From the NCBI GenBank assembly GCA_965277355.1, contig CBDICN010000002.1, forward strand, positions 868,001 through 932,000: DNA of 64,000 nucleotides, read 5' to 3'. The translations under genes and the position numbers were made by a program. Shown here piece by piece: positions 63,188 to 64,000 of this stretch. This DNA comes from RH-AL1 sp965277355 (GTDB lineage Bacteria; Pseudomonadota; Alphaproteobacteria; Rhizobiales; Beijerinckiaceae). Numbering within the stretch: the first letter of the stretch is position 1; each line of letters starts with the position of its first letter. The notes under the pieces were generated by a model. The model was not told the DNA's origin. It did no database searches and saw nothing but the letters and a program-made list of their open reading frames with translations.

Positions 63188-64000
63188 GGCGCGCCGCTCT
63201 GTTCGTCGCCGTCCCGCTCGCGATGATAGCCGCTGGCGCCTTCGCGCAGCAGGAGCTGACCCCGCCTAGTCCCTCACAATTCGGGGCGCCCTCGATCGCG
63301 CCGCCGACCGAGCCGCCGCCGGCCGAGAACCGGCCGACCCTCCCCTCGCCGGCCGACCTGCCCGACACGGCGACGAAAGCCTCTCCCGGCGCCGATCTCG
63401 CCTTCGGCGCCTTCCAGCGCGGCTTCTACGTCACCGCCCTGCGGGAGGCGATGAAGCGCGTCGACAAGAACGCCAAGGACGGGGCGGCGATGACCTTGCT
63501 CGGCGAGCTCTATTCGCAGGGGCTCGGCGTCAAGCAGGACAAGGCGGAGGCCGCCCGCTGGTTCAAGCTCGCCGCCGACGCGGGCGATCCCCAGGCGATG
63601 TTCGAGCTCGGGATCGCGCGCATGAAAGGCGACGGTGTCAAGGAGGATCGCGCCGGAGCCCGCTCGATGTTCGCGGCGGCCGGCGCAAACGACAATGCCG
63701 GCGCGCTGTTCTATCTCGGGCTGTTCGCGCTTCAGAACAACGGCGTCGCGCCCGACTACGCGACCGCGAGTTCCTACTTCCGCCGGTCCGCCGAGCTCGG
63801 CAATTCGGAGGCGCAATACGCGCTCGGCCTGCTCTACCGGCAAGGCAACGGCGTGCCGAAAGACGACGCCAGGGCGGCGACCTACATCGGAGAGGCTGCC
63901 GCCAACGACAACATTGCCGCGATGGTCGAGTATGCAATCATGGTGTTCAACGGCATTGGCACGAAGAAGGACGAAGCCTCGGCGGCGCGGTGGTTCATCA
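63184..64000 (+). CDS. Secreted Sel1-like repeat protein (3' end outside the window)
   Basis: Starts at ATG 63184, overlapping the ThiE-like stop. Signal peptide RRAALFVAVPLAMIAAGAFAQ, a Pro-rich linker, then Sel1 repeats: AMTLLGELYSQGLGVKQDKAEAARWFKLAADAGDPQAMFELGIAR and at least three more, the last beginning AMVEYAIMVFNGIGTKKDEASAARWF. Sel1/TPR proteins are adaptors, often in the periplasm. The window ends in an open frame after about 272 codons, so the gene is partial here. Confidence 0.87.
   Translation, partial: MRRAALFVAVPLAMIAAGAFAQQELTPPSPSQFGAPSIAPPTEPPPAENRPTLPSPADLPDTATKASPGADLAFGAFQRGFYVTALREAMKRVDKNAKDGAAMTLLGELYSQGLGVKQDKAEAARWFKLAADAGDPQAMFELGIARMKGDGVKEDRAGARSMFAAAGANDNAGALFYLGLFALQNNGVAPDYATASSYFRRSAELGNSEAQYALGLLYRQGNGVPKDDARAATYIGEAAANDNIAAMVEYAIMVFNGIGTKKDEASAARWFI

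Overview
The window is GC-rich bacterial DNA, and its gene content points to an alphaproteobacterium, most likely of the order Hyphomicrobiales (Rhizobiales). Supporting signs are the rpmH-rnpA-yidC-engB-argB block, the metX/metW pair, the chorismate mutase-hisC-tyrA run, a 16S-tRNA-Ile-tRNA-Ala-23S-5S-tRNA-fMet operon with intervening sequences in the 23S gene, and CCTTCTCCCGC...GCGGGAGAAGG intergenic palindromes. Genus and species cannot be assigned by reading alone. No CRISPR array, prophage or transposase gene was seen.

Layout. 0-6.8 kb: two secreted beta-propeller proteins (a sorbosone-dehydrogenase-like protein fused to cytochrome c, and an SMP-30-like protein), a YihY/BrkB membrane protein, an orphan cobB and a MarR regulator. 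6.8-10.7 kb: a phosphorelay and c-di-GMP pair, namely a hybrid histidine kinase and a PleD-like diguanylate cyclase. 11-20.4 kb: a surface-glycan cluster with a beta-helix protein, GT2, FkbM methyltransferase, GT90, SAM methyltransferase, GT4 and an accessory protein. Its core is visibly AT-richer than its flanks, and one edge carries a frame-broken gene beside tRNA-Arg. 20.6-29 kb: amidase, an alpha/beta-hydrolase-like protein lacking its nucleophile, an ankyrin protein, a phospholipase C-type phosphoesterase, a solute-binding protein and an amino-acid permease. The last two each end inside a copy of a 107-bp repeat.

29-37.2 kb: the rRNA operon on the minus strand. Its 23S gene has two insertions with related terminal inverted repeats; the larger one encodes an S23-type four-helix-bundle protein. 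Beyond the terminal tRNA-fMet lies an SGNH hydrolase gene, followed by a second, degenerate copy of the tRNA-fMet plus terminator. 37.2-39.1 kb: a holin-like / DUF3618 / BrkB envelope operon. 39.2-45.6 kb: the conserved argB-engB-yidC-rnpA-rpmH block, interrupted by an oppositely oriented NRAMP-like transporter gene.

45.7-64 kb: msrA, mepA, a RelE-type toxin with a composite antitoxin, a TetR/COQ9-like protein, metX-metW, chorismate mutase-hisC-tyrA, a second toxin-antitoxin pair (HI1419/HI1420 type), 3-hydroxybutyrate dehydrogenase, an oxalate/formate-type MFS transporter, thpR, a parvulin-type isomerase, secA, a ThiE-like protein and a Sel1-repeat protein cut by the window edge.

The most unusual features are the related 23S intervening sequences, the duplicated tRNA-fMet/terminator around the SGNH gene, the glycan island with a beta-helix gene whose composition changes in mid-gene, the N-terminal module shared by a glycosyltransferase and a methyltransferase, and the repeat that supplies two stop codons.
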